In this document: piece by piece, positions 34,392-42,511 of the stretch
Position numbering within the stretch: position 1 is the stretch's first letter
Layout: each line of letters begins with the position of its first letter
Origin: Cytobacillus oceanisediminis
GTDB lineage: Bacteria > Bacillota > Bacilli > Bacillales > Cytobacillaceae
Assembly (NCBI RefSeq): GCF_003182355.1
Contig: NZ_QGTW01000006.1
Location: 186,001 to 250,000, forward strand
Direction: 5' to 3'
Length of the DNA stretch: 64,000 bases
Notes under the pieces: generated by a model
What the model was told of the DNA's origin: nothing
Database searches by the model: none
What the model saw: the letters and a program-made list of their open reading frames with translations, nothing else
Made by a program: the position numbers and the translations under genes

Positions 34392-35537
34392 TTATAAGCC
34401 CATATTTTTAGCAATAATACTTTTCATGATTTCATTTGTACCGGCATATATGCTGGCGACCGGAATATCCCTGAACCTTCTGGCAATCTCGTATTCTTCC
34501 ATATAGCCATAGCCGCCATGAAGCTGCATGCATTCAGCGGCAATTTTCCGGGCATTGTCTGTCAATTTCCATTTCGCCATGGATACTTTTGTAACCACAT
34601 CCTTGCCTTCCATATGCTCGGCAATTAAATTGTCAAGAAAGGCCCTTCCCATTTCAATATCCGTAGCCATTTCAGCTATTTTGAATTGAGTGTTTTGGAA
34701 TCGGCTGATTTGCTTTCCAAATGCCTGGCGGTTCTTAACATATTCAAGTGTTAATCTAAGCATTTCTTCTGCTGCCACTTGTGCGGCGATTGCGACTACA
34801 AGCCGTTCCTGCTGCAGTTTTTCCATTAAATATAAAAAGCCTTTTCCTTCCTCACCAATTAAGTTCTCTTTTGGAACCTTGCAGTCCTCAAAAATCAGCT
34901 CAGCTGTGTCCTGGCAATGAAGACCTACTTTTTTTAACTTCCTTCCCCGGCTAAAACCGGGTGTATCTCTCTCTATCGCAAGCAAACTTACTCCTTTGTG
35001 CCTCGGCTCGGCATTCGGATCCGTTTTACAGGCTACGATTATCAAATCTGAATGGATTCCATTTGTTATGAAGGTCTTTTCGCCATTCACAATATAATGG
35101 TCCCCTTCAAGCTTTGCTGTCGTTTTAATCCCTGCCAAATCCGAACCAGCCCCTGGTTCAGTCATGGCAATCGCGGTGATGGTTTCCCCAGTAGTGCATT
35201 TTGGCAGCCATCTTTTTTTCTGTTCCTCTGTTCCGTATGCAGTTATGTATGGAACTACAATATCGTTATGAAGCCCGATTCCGACAAGACCTGAACCTAC
35301 TTGTTCAAGCTCTTCATTGATGACAACCGCAAAGCCCCAGTCCACTCCGCTACCGCCATACTTCTCTTCAATATCAGGGCATAAAAAGCCCTGCTTACCC
35401 ATTTTGCGCCAAAACTCACGAGGAATAATCCCGTCCTCTTCCCATTGCTCATAATTCGGATAGGCTTCCTTCTCTAAAAATTTGCGTAAAGAGCCTCTAA
35501 AAATTTCATGCTCTTCCTGTATGTATGGTGCAGCCAT
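34392..35537 (-). CDS. Acyl-CoA dehydrogenase
   Basis: 381 residues from ATG 35537 (after GGAGGGAAAGCG). Typical: AMTEPGAGSDLAGIKTTA (FAD/acyl binding), NGEKTFITNG, RQAFGKQISRFQNTQFKIAEMATDIE, and QLHGGYGYMEEYEIARRFRD with the catalytic Glu just after the Tyr-Met. FAD enzyme introducing the 2,3 double bond into acyl-CoA. First gene of the ACAD-thiolase-ligase-CaiB operon. A longer open frame upstream lacks a ribosome site. Confidence 0.93.
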   Translation of the reverse strand: MAAPYIQEEHEIFRGSLRKFLEKEAYPNYEQWEEDGIIPREFWRKMGKQGFLCPDIEEKYGGSGVDWGFAVVINEELEQVGSGLVGIGLHNDIVVPYITAYGTEEQKKRWLPKCTTGETITAIAMTEPGAGSDLAGIKTTAKLEGDHYIVNGEKTFITNGIHSDLIIVACKTDPNAEPRHKGVSLLAIERDTPGFSRGRKLKKVGLHCQDTAELIFEDCKVPKENLIGEEGKGFLYLMEKLQQERLVVAIAAQVAAEEMLRLTLEYVKNRQAFGKQISRFQNTQFKIAEMATDIEMGRAFLDNLIAEHMEGKDVVTKVSMAKWKLTDNARKIAAECMQLHGGYGYMEEYEIARRFRDIPVASIYAGTNEIMKSIIAKNMGL

Positions 35538-35665
35538 CGCTTTCCCTCCGAATCCATAAATTTTCTTGCCATAGTTCATATTGATGCATTTCCGCCTTTG
35601 CAAAGGCTTTCATATATATTGTACAATAATAGTCATTATTTTTAGAACATTTAGAAATATAAATT

Positions 35666-35706
35666 TCAAAAAACCTAACCTTCTTCACAATTGAAAGGTT
35701 AGGTTT
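35666..35706 (-). terminator. Terminator between SDR and acyl-CoA dehydrogenase genes
   Basis: AAACCTAACCTT (35671-35682) pairs with AAGGTTAGGTTT (35695-35706), minus-strand T run TTTTTTG. Makes the SDR gene a separate unit from the operon downstream. Confidence 0.88.
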
Positions 35707-35714
35707 CTTTATTC

Positions 35715-36482
35715 CTATTTTGGCTGCATGCGAATACCCCCGTCCAGGCGGATCGTTTCTCCATTCAGCATCGGATTTTCCAAAATGCTTTCAGCCAGCT
35801 TTGCATATTCTTCCGGATACCCTAATCTTGATGGAAAAGGCACCATTTTCCCCAAAGAATTTCTTTCCTCTTCCGGGAGTGATTCAAACATAGGTGTATG
35901 GAATAAACCTGGAGCGATTGTCATAACACGGATACCATAAGAGGCAAGCTCTCTGGCGATTGGCAAAGTCATGCTGACCACACCGCCCTTTGAAGCACTG
36001 TAGGCTGCCTGCCCTATTTGCCCTTCAAAGGCTGCAACAGAAGCCGTGTTAATAATGACCCCTCTTTCTCCGTGTTCATTCGGTTCATTCTTTGTCATCT
36101 GGTCCGCAGCTAATCTGATTATATTGAAAGTCCCTACAAGATTAATAGAAATAACTTTTGAGAATGTTTCAAGCTTATGAATCCCCTTGCGGCCCAGTAA
36201 TTTAGAAGCAATCCCTATTCCGGCACAATTAATAACCGTATTAATATACCTAAATTGATCTGCTGCATATGCAACTGCTCTTTGGACGTCGTCTTCCTTT
36301 GTGACATCTGTTTTTATAAAGATGACATTTTTTCCCAAACCCTCCATAAGCTTTTGCGCACGCTCTTCTGCCAGATCAGCAATAAGTACTTTTCCGCCAC
36401 ATCCTGCTATTTTCCTGGCAGTCGCTTCGCCTAGCCCAGAAGCACCGCCAGTGATTATTGCCCTGCAATCCTGAAGTTTCAT
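35715..36482 (-). CDS. Short-chain dehydrogenase (3-hydroxyacyl-CoA dehydrogenase type)
   Basis: 255 residues. Cofactor motif [17 protein letters not shown] in NCAGIGIA, catalytic Ser in [12 protein letters not shown], Tyr and Lys in [10 protein letters not shown], and [10 protein letters not shown]. Closest in character to the HSD17B10/type II hydroxyacyl-CoA dehydrogenases ([26 protein letters not shown] pattern), which would provide the missing hydroxyacyl step of the adjacent pathway. Single gene with its own terminator. Confidence 0.9.
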   Translation of the reverse strand: MKLQDCRAIITGGASGLGEATARKIAGCGGKVLIADLAEERAQKLMEGLGKNVIFIKTDVTKEDDVQRAVAYAADQFRYINTVINCAGIGIASKLLGRKGIHKLETFSKVISINLVGTFNIIRLAADQMTKNEPNEHGERGVIINTASVAAFEGQIGQAAYSASKGGVVSMTLPIARELASYGIRVMTIAPGLFHTPMFESLPEEERNSLGKMVPFPSRLGYPEEYAKLAESILENPMLNGETIRLDGGIRMQPK

Positions 36483-36557
36483 AATGAGCCTCCCTTTTTA
36501 ATATGCTTTCTTAGGAGTTCTTTTCCATTTACAGGCTCGTTAATCCTGCTGATTATT

Positions 36558-37124
36558 TTAAAAGATTTGCTTTAAATGTTTATTTCGGTAATTGTTATAT
36601 TCATCCCGTATAAATTCCATGCCATATTCAGGATCAAGCATGAAGGTTCCTGTCCTATCCGTTATTTTCTTCATTTTGTACTGAAGCTGTTCAGCAGAAT
36701 CAATTCTAGATTGAAGCTGTTTTATGCTAATCTCCAAATTAATCATACAGCCATTGCTCAACATTACACGTGTATGTTTTTTAGAATAATAGGCTATATC
36801 GGCAATATGATGCAGAGCAATCCAAACACAGTCTGCCTGTTTTGGTGATATGTGAGGGATCCAGTACATATCCGGATTGCCGTTAATGCGTACAGGCGGA
36901 ATATGTATATTCCCCAGAATCGTTTTTGTTCCCCGTATCGCTCCCTTTAAATCAGAGCAATAATGCAAAAGACTTTCATTCATTAACTGGTATGGCGATA
37001 AATCTACACAAAAATTATGGTTCCCTTCAATTACTTTTGAGTAGTTTCCGCTCGACGTGGATTCCGGTAGAATGGCCATTGTATCCCGCCTTACTACAAA
37101 CTTTTCTTTATTACTACTCACCAT
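36558..37124 (-). CDS. comK: Competence transcription factor ComK homologue
   Basis: 188 residues. Matches the ComK layout: MAILPE (ATIAVLPE in B. subtilis), SKVIEGNHNFCVDLSPYQLMNESLLHYCSDLKGAIRGTK, HIPPVRIN, SPKQADCVWIALHHI and VMLSNGCMINLEISIKQLQSRIDSAEQL. ComK binds AAAA-N5-TTTT box pairs and activates DNA-uptake genes. Sequence identity to B. subtilis ComK is low, as usual outside that species. ATG after AAAGGGAG. No AAAA-N5-TTTT pair seen upstream, but an Fnr/Crp-type palindrome is. Single gene. Confidence 0.88.
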   Translation of the reverse strand: MVSSNKEKFVVRRDTMAILPESTSSGNYSKVIEGNHNFCVDLSPYQLMNESLLHYCSDLKGAIRGTKTILGNIHIPPVRINGNPDMYWIPHISPKQADCVWIALHHIADIAYYSKKHTRVMLSNGCMINLEISIKQLQSRIDSAEQLQYKMKKITDRTGTFMLDPEYGMEFIRDEYNNYRNKHLKQIF

Positions 37125-37152
37125 ATTTATTCATCTCCCTTTTTAAAATATT

Positions 37153-37168
37153 TGTGACATATTTCACA
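37153..37168 (-). promoter_or_regulatory. Fnr/Crp-type palindrome upstream of comK
   Basis: TGTGACATATTTCACA has the exact TGTGA-N6-TCACA form of B. subtilis Fnr sites, 29-44 bp before the comK start codon, close to where the promoter or initial transcribed region must be. Confidence 0.6.
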
Positions 37169-37170
37169 TT

Positions 37171-37268
37171 TTAATAAAAAGGAGTATACTTACATGGAAA
37201 GGTATACTCCTTTCACCTCTCTCTCTTGTGTGAGTCCGCCAGGCTTAGGCAAGAGAGAGTTTATTTTT
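37171..37268 (-). promoter_or_regulatory. Two-hairpin element in the comK leader
   Basis: Hairpin 1: CTCTCTCTTG (37219-37228) with CAAGAGAGAG (37250-37259), loop containing an inner GCC/GGC pair. Hairpin 2: AAAGGAGTATAC (37178-37189) with GTATACTCCTTT (37202-37213); on the minus strand it is followed by TTTTTATT and so looks like a terminator facing comK. Hairpin 1 has its T run on the plus strand. The order recalls an attenuator or a small RNA ending just before comK; no known riboswitch consensus recognised. Confidence 0.5.
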
Positions 37269-37753
37269 GTAACGCTATCACACCCCTTTTAAACATAGCG
37301 CTTTAGTTTCCGTTAAGGAAAAATTTATTTTGCCAATAAATTATGTTCATGGTGAGGGCAACATTCTTAGGAGAAGCAGGTACGAGGAGACTTACTAAGC
37401 AGATATCCTGCTATAAATACACAAAATTACGACAATTCTTGCGCTTTCGGGACTATTATACCTATTATTTCTATTAAATGTAAAAATATTAGTATAAAAA
37501 TTTAGCTATTTTCGGAGCAAAAAAATGGCTTCTCTTCCTATTGATTAACTTCATTGACACATTTACTAGTATAGGTATATAATATTTTGGCTTTTTTATT
37601 AAATGTAGATAAAATTGCCAGCTTTTTATTGATTTCTTGGGTTAATATTTATTTTTTTAATAAGTTAAGTTCCCTATGATAACTTTCGATGAATGTTCAC
37701 ATTTTACGGTGCCTGAGATGGATAAAACATGGACGATAATCGTTTTAACTTCC
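37269..37753. other. AT-rich gap, no gene
   Basis: No coding frame. Holds an inverted ATAGCG/CGCTAT pair at about 37274-37305 next to the comK leader element, and AGCAGG...CCTGCT near 37375-37412 which could fold. Otherwise featureless before the tandem array. Confidence 0.4.
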
Positions 37754-37961
37754 GATTAACTACCATATCACGAGAATCCTTGAGGTTATCGTCGTTATTC
37801 CTCCAGATTAACTACCATATTACAGGAATCCCTGAGATTATCGTCGTTATTCCTCCTAATTAACTACCATATCACGAGAATCCCTGAGATTATCGTCGTT
37901 ATTCCTCCAGATTAACTACCATCCTTCAAGCATCAAGGAATTATTGTGGTTATTCCCTTCA
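37754..37961 (+). repeat. 52-bp tandem array, four units
   Basis: Units begin at 37754, 37806, 37858 and 37910, period exactly 52 bp. Each has (G/A)ATTAACTACC, 21 nt, then TTATCGTCGTTATTCC. Units 1-3 are near-identical including the 21 nt (ATATCACGAGAATCC-type); unit 4 is degraded. A partial unit precedes (GACGATAATCG near 37733). The same boxes occur at 18336-18434. No internal coding frame or strong dyad; not CRISPR-like because the whole unit repeats. Confidence 0.85.
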
Positions 37962-37985
37962 ATTAACAATTAAATGGGACAAAAC

Positions 37986-38020
37986 AAAAAAGGGTGCCGC
38001 CATTATTCAGCACCCTTTTT
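37986..38020. terminator. Terminator after the 38.0-kb gene fragment
   Basis: AAAAAAGGGTGC (37985-37996) pairs with GCACCCTTTTT (38010-38020); bidirectional appearance. Confidence 0.85.
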
Positions 38021-38021
38021 C

Positions 38022-38426
38022 CTATTGCATCGATTTCTTTTCAAGATAATCCACCAGCTGAGGATGGTCTGCTGCCAAAAAGATAGCCGTGTTTTGATCA
38101 AAAATTACGAATAGCGGGCTTGGCATGACATGGCCACCCTTCATTTTCCATGGCTTAGAGATGTTAACCTTACTGACGCCAGGCAATTCTTTCAGGTTCA
38201 ACTTTCTCATTTCTTCTTCATTTCCAACCGCCCATATAGCGTATTTATCGGGTTCTTCGGCTCTCCACTGAGCTTCATGTAATAGCGGGTCTGCCTCCCG
38301 GTAAATTTTAAAAGATGTCATCCTGGTTTGCATCGGATCTTTTTGATCAAAAAAGGTTACAGAAGCATGGACTTCCTGGCCTACTTTCGGAGAATTATTA
38401 ATAGAATATAAGATTTTTGGGATAAG
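38022..38426 (-). pseudogene. 5'-truncated gene of unknown function
   Basis: The frame is open from a TGA at 38427-38429 to 38022. Protein-like from the beginning (LIPKILYSINNSPKVGQEV, ASVTFFDQKDPMQTRMTSF), so homology probably starts before the first ATG (38333), which has no ribosome site. Later GVSKVNISKPWKMKGGHVMPSPLFVIFDQNTAIFLAAD. No start codon or signal peptide at the true beginning, so the 5' part appears lost. Family not recognised. A shorter functional product from an internal start cannot be excluded. Confidence 0.5.
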
Positions 38427-38532
38427 TCAGCGGCAATCTATTGATTTTTCCAGCATTTTTTTTGATTTTCTTGTTTAAAATGATTTATCATCAAGTTATG
38501 GATTTTATCAGCATCTGTTCCAATGAAAAATA

Positions 38533-38566
38533 AAAAACAGCTCCCTTTTCAGAAGCTGTTTTTTTA
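38533..38566 (-). terminator. Terminator of the ECF sigma gene
   Basis: AAAAACAGCT (38533-38542) pairs with AGCTGTTTTT (38554-38563), 11-nt loop. Confidence 0.85.
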
Positions 38567-38569
38567 AAA

Positions 38570-39097
38570 TCAGGCAGAATACCGATCTCCCAGCATTTCT
38601 CTCAGCTGTTTTCTGACCCGAAATATTTTTGTTTTAACTGTATTCGGGTTCAATTGAAGAATATCGGCAATTTCTCTTTCTTTTAATCCGTGATTAACCT
38701 TAAGCAGGAACACTCTTTTTTGATCGGGTGAGAGGGAATCGACATATGCGTATATCTGTTCCTGCAGCATGTTCATCTCTGCTTCCTGCCCGGCATCGAG
38801 ATGATTTCTTTCCAGACAATTTTCCAAATCGATACAATCTGCTATTCTCTCGTATGTCCTTCTTTCTTTTCGGACAAAATCGATCGCTGTTCTGGTTGCA
38901 ATCGCCGATAGCCATGCCCCCAATTTTTTCTGATCCTCAATGGTATCTATTTTTTCAAATGCCTTAATGAGTGTTTCCTGCACAACATCCTGTGCAAGAT
39001 AGTGATCACGGGTAATGCAGTAAGCTATATGAAAGAGCCGTTTATTGTACAGATTGCAAATTTCACTCATATCCAATGAACGTTTAGTCACTCTCAT
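38570..39097 (-). CDS. ECF-type RNA polymerase sigma factor
   Basis: 175 residues. Region 2: NKRLFHIAYCITRDHYLAQDVVQETLIKAFEKID and GAWLSAIATRTAIDFVRKERR; region 4: VDSLSPDQKRVFLLKVNHGLKEREIADILQLNPNTVKTKIFRVRKQL. Directs transcription of a small extracytoplasmic-stress regulon. No anti-sigma gene follows or precedes, which is unusual; the upstream neighbour is the ABC permease. ATG 39097 is very close to GAGGGGG, so GTG two codons later (39091) may be the start. Confidence 0.9.
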   Translation of the reverse strand: MRVTKRSLDMSEICNLYNKRLFHIAYCITRDHYLAQDVVQETLIKAFEKIDTIEDQKKLGAWLSAIATRTAIDFVRKERRTYERIADCIDLENCLERNHLDAGQEAEMNMLQEQIYAYVDSLSPDQKRVFLLKVNHGLKEREIADILQLNPNTVKTKIFRVRKQLREMLGDRYSA

Positions 39098-39125
39098 CCC
39101 CCTCTCTTTCCAGCTTACCTAGCTT

Positions 39126-41084
39126 CTATTCAAAATGGTTTTTAATGAAGTCTGGCACGTTTTCTCCATTGAAGTTTTTAATATCAATCGCTCTTTGTTC
39201 TTCAAAATAGAAGGCAATTAAATATTCTCCATCTATAAAACCTCTTGCGTTTTTAAGACTGCTCTCAATTTGTTCTTTATTGGTAATCTTCATTGCCAGG
39301 TTGCTTTGTTTCATATCTTCAAAAATGTCCTCATATGAAAAACCTCTTGCATGATTAATCTCAAGGTCCTCTGCTTTCATAACCAGGGCATATGAAATAT
39401 CGTTACTTGTTACTCTCGCCTCCTCCAGCAGCGAGTTTTCCTTAAGCCATTTTTCAAACTTTGTATAGGAAGGATTCCATTGCATGTAGGCTTTCTTGCT
39501 GTCGCCATAGAAAATCTCGATATAGGCATACGGCTCAACATGATTTTGGCTGTCTTCATAGGCTGCTGAATCCACTTCTTCAGTCAAAATCTCAACCGCT
39601 TCTTTTAGCTCATCAGGATCTGTGATGGTAGCCCGCTTACTAACAGGACCGGAAGGAGTAATGGTGATTTTGGTAGTTTCATCTGCTTCGACTTTGTAGA
39701 TTTCGTTTGTTGCTGTTTTATATTCATCCGATTCATAGATAAGCTTATAAAATGGTCTGTATTTCGTTTTATCTATTTTGTAATTTCGAACAATTTTTTC
39801 GCCATTTTTCAGCTCATACACGATAAAGGCAGTATCTTGGTCATTGGACTCCCTGTGATCAATATTTTTATTTTCAACAATCTCTTTATGAAGCCTTCTG
39901 ACCAGGTCAATATTTTCATATTCTCTTAGATATAAAGGCTCATCCCTATCAATGTCACTATAAAGATAATAACTTTCACTAAAATGGACCTGCTCAATTT
40001 CTTTAGCTGCGGGTATGTTTTTTTCGTATTGGGTAAAGTCAAATTGAAAAAGTATGAACAAAACGGCCATTGCAGCTGTATAAATCATCAGCCCTTTAAG
40101 GTGGATAGTTACACGCCAGGATTTTTGCAAAACCATTTCTGCTATCACATATCCGATCAGCGCTCCGAACACATATCCTGCAATAAGCCATCCCATGCCG
40201 CCTCGCATCTCGCCAAAGTACATTCCTCCAAGTAGCATGGTGCAAAATGTGGTTCCATATTTAAAAATTGGTTTAGTAATCGGAAATACAAGCGCCTGGG
40301 AAACACCCTCCAGCTTTCTCTTTTTATAAACCCACAAACTGAGCCAGTACAGGGAGAGTATAAGAATGAGATAAACCGCAATTTCGGGTGCTCCAGATAC
40401 ACGGTAATTGATTTGTGCTAAAGAAACCAAAGGGGAAAACTTCTCAAACTTGCTCTCTAAATAATATTGACTCGGATAACCATATAAGTAGAAAGGCAAA
40501 TTAAAAGCCAGCAAAATAATCAGGCCAACTGGGAGCAACAATATAATATATGTTAACGCTCCCTGTACCGCAGATAAACCAGAAACCATTCCTACAAAAA
40601 TACCGGCCAAGTAGATTAAGATGTTGTACATAAGGGTTATGCCCAGCCATTTAAAAATTTCACCAATGTTATAAAAATCATACAAAAAGAACGGCTGATA
40701 AAGAATCAGCACGATAATGGCAATGAGCAGAACTGGCAAAATTAAAAGAATAACTCCAATGATGGCATATTGATGAAATATGGCTTCTCTTTTAACTGGA
40801 AGGCTATGCATTAAATCACTATACTGTTTCACCTGAAGAAACCGGAATAAAAAGACTGCCATAAGCACTGGTATGCTCATGTTTAAGATAATCTGAATCT
40901 GAAAATGATATTGAAACAGATTGTCAATATCTATGAATTTACGCTGTTCCTCTGAAACGGTCATCAGAATCTCAAGCGGAATGGAAAAAAACAGCCCTAA
41001 AAAGTAGATAATCGAAACCCAGCCAATACTCCTGGTGATGATTTTCCAAATTTCTTTATTAACCAAGGATATTTTGGACGGCAT
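39126..41084 (-). CDS. ABC transporter permease (YtrC/YtrD-like) with extracellular-type C-terminal domain
   Basis: 652 residues from ATG 41084, 8 nt after GGGGGA inside the end of the ATPase gene. Residues 1-390 hold about 9-10 membrane segments (e.g. VSIIYFLGLFFSIPLEILM, LLPVGLIILLAFNLPFYLYGY). Residues about 400-650 are soluble with EIEQVHFSESYYLYSDIDRDEP and an Asp/Glu-rich composition, a domain often seen in Gram-positive two-part permeases. Partner of the ATPase 41059. Export or cell-envelope stress role likely (Ytr homology). Confidence 0.85.
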   Translation of the reverse strand: MPSKISLVNKEIWKIITRSIGWVSIIYFLGLFFSIPLEILMTVSEEQRKFIDIDNLFQYHFQIQIILNMSIPVLMAVFLFRFLQVKQYSDLMHSLPVKREAIFHQYAIIGVILLILPVLLIAIIVLILYQPFFLYDFYNIGEIFKWLGITLMYNILIYLAGIFVGMVSGLSAVQGALTYIILLLPVGLIILLAFNLPFYLYGYPSQYYLESKFEKFSPLVSLAQINYRVSGAPEIAVYLILILSLYWLSLWVYKKRKLEGVSQALVFPITKPIFKYGTTFCTMLLGGMYFGEMRGGMGWLIAGYVFGALIGYVIAEMVLQKSWRVTIHLKGLMIYTAAMAVLFILFQFDFTQYEKNIPAAKEIEQVHFSESYYLYSDIDRDEPLYLREYENIDLVRRLHKEIVENKNIDHRESNDQDTAFIVYELKNGEKIVRNYKIDKTKYRPFYKLIYESDEYKTATNEIYKVEADETTKITITPSGPVSKRATITDPDELKEAVEILTEEVDSAAYEDSQNHVEPYAYIEIFYGDSKKAYMQWNPSYTKFEKWLKENSLLEEARVTSNDISYALVMKAEDLEINHARGFSYEDIFEDMKQSNLAMKITNKEQIESSLKNARGFIDGEYLIAFYFEEQRAIDIKNFNGENVPDFIKNHFE

Positions 41085-41955
41085 ATCCAACATCCCCCAT
41101 TTCATAAATAAAAATTTCTTCCAGCGTAAGGGGAAGCACGTCAAGAATGACAGGTTTAAATTGTTCAACATATGCGGAGATTTCCTCTGCATCTCCCTTT
41201 ACGATGCAAATCATGATGCTCCCTCTTTTTTCTTTATGCAGTAGTTTCATAGAATCAAAGATGGCAGGTACAGGCCCTTTAAAAGCTACCTGAATTTTAT
41301 GGGTATCCGATTTTAGATCATCCAAGTCTTTTTCCAATATGATCCGGCCTTTATGCATAATGCCTATGTAATCACATAAATCTTCCACTTCCCGTAAATT
41401 ATGAGAGGAAATCAAAATGGTCATTTCCCTTTCTGCCACCTCGTCAATGAGCAGGCTTTTAACCTTTTTTCTCATAACGGGATCCAGGCCATCCATTGGC
41501 TCATCAAGAATAAGAATTTCTGGCCTTGCGGACAAAGCAAGAATGAATGCAGCTTGCCTCTGGATTCCTTTCGAAAATTTATGGATCTTTTTATGTACAT
41601 CCATTTCAAAAATAGCAGCCAGTTCTTCAAAACGAGCATCATTCCATCGGCTGTATATGCTCTTATAAAACTGTGCCATTTGCTTGACTGTATATTGTGG
41701 CAGAAAAAAGGGATTATCCTGGATAAAAAAGATCTTCTCCTTAATGGCCGTGTTATCAAAGACCGGCTGGCCATCAATCGTAACTGATCCTTCGTCCTGT
41801 ACATAAATGCCGGACAATAGCTTTAAAAGCGTTGTTTTCCCGGCTCCATTGGAACCAAGCAATCCATAAATAGATCCTTTGTTCACATGAATGCTAACCT
41901 TTTCGACAGCTTCCAATTCCTCAAAAGATTTTCGGGCATTACTGATTTTGATCAC
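41059..41955 (-). CDS. ABC transporter ATPase (YtrB-like)
   Basis: 298 residues. Walker A LLGSNGAGKTTLLKLLSG, Q-loop FIQDNPFF, signature FSKGIQRQAAFILAL (non-canonical LSGGQ), Walker B ILILDEPMDGLDPVMRKK, H-loop LISSHNLREVEDL. C-terminal extension of about 80 residues. Overlaps both neighbours (GntR upstream, permease downstream), so the three genes are coupled. Energises the permease at 39126. Confidence 0.93.
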   Translation of the reverse strand: MIKISNARKSFEELEAVEKVSIHVNKGSIYGLLGSNGAGKTTLLKLLSGIYVQDEGSVTIDGQPVFDNTAIKEKIFFIQDNPFFLPQYTVKQMAQFYKSIYSRWNDARFEELAAIFEMDVHKKIHKFSKGIQRQAAFILALSARPEILILDEPMDGLDPVMRKKVKSLLIDEVAEREMTILISSHNLREVEDLCDYIGIMHKGRIILEKDLDDLKSDTHKIQVAFKGPVPAIFDSMKLLHKEKRGSIMICIVKGDAEEISAYVEQFKPVILDVLPLTLEEIFIYEMGDVGYAVQNILG

Positions 41956-42337
41956 TTTCTATCCCTCCCCCTACGGTTGTTTCTATCTCTTTGATCATCT
42001 TGAATAATTCATCAGCTGTAATGCCGAGGTACAATGCTTCTGAAAGGAGCTTCGAAAGCTCATTTTTCACTTTTACGATTTTTTCACTGTTTTGCTTTGG
42101 AGTTGCAGGACTGACAAAGCTCCCTTTTCCTTTAATAGAATAGATATAGCTTTGGGATTCAAGTTCCCTGTACGCCTTTTGAATGGTATTAGGATTGATC
42201 GTCAGCTGCTGGGCCAGCGTTCTTACGGAAGGCAGCTGTTCATCAGCCTTTAAAACCTCTGTTATGATCAGCTCTTTTAACCGTTCAACCAATTGTTCAT
42301 ATATGGGCTTCCGGCTCCTTACGTCCAATTCAAACAT
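41939..42337 (-). CDS. GntR-family regulator, YtrA subfamily
   Basis: 132 residues from ATG 42337 (after GGGAGGG). Winged helix: RSRKPIYEQLVERLKELIITEV, then LPSVRTLAQQLTINPNTIQKAYRELESQSYIYSIKGKGSFVS; short C-terminal helical dimerisation part typical of YtrA. An earlier in-frame start at 42376 would overlap the operator. Likely represses its own ABC operon, responding to cell-wall antibiotics as in B. subtilis (known for YtrA; inferred here). Confidence 0.9.
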   Translation of the reverse strand: MFELDVRSRKPIYEQLVERLKELIITEVLKADEQLPSVRTLAQQLTINPNTIQKAYRELESQSYIYSIKGKGSFVSPATPKQNSEKIVKVKNELSKLLSEALYLGITADELFKMIKEIETTVGGGIESDQNQ

Positions 42338-42361
42338 GCTAACCCTCCCATCTGTATACAG

Positions 42362-42382
42362 TGTACTATGATACATAGTACA
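42362..42382 (-). promoter_or_regulatory. Perfect palindromic operator of the GntR-ABC operon
   Basis: TGTACTATG-ATA-CATAGTACA: 9-bp perfect arms, centred about 35 bp upstream of the GntR start codon. Matches the style of YtrA-subfamily sites. Confidence 0.8.
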
Positions 42383-42464
42383 GTTAATACAGTTAGATTA
42401 TATTACAAGAAATAGGAAAAGAAAATAGGGTTATGGAAAATTTTCTTCATATCTCTAATAATCC

Positions 42465-42501
42465 ATTAAAAAACTGGCTTAGCATAAGAGCTAAGCCAGT
42501 T
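42465..42501 (-). terminator. Terminator of the lactate/glycolate permease gene
   Basis: AAACTGGCTTAG (42471-42482) pairs with CTAAGCCAGTT (42491-42501); minus-strand T run TTTTTTAATGG. Confidence 0.88.
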
Positions 42502-42511
42502 AGAAAAGACC

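Noticed and set aside
37181..37210. Start-stop mini-ORF (AAAGGAG then ATG TAA) on the minus strand in the comK leader
   Set aside because: Spacing of 11 nt is long and the sequence is better explained as the stem and loop of a terminator-like hairpin.
37754..37961. CRISPR-like array
   Set aside because: The whole 52-bp unit repeats, including the interior; there are no unique spacers inside the array and no cas genes nearby.
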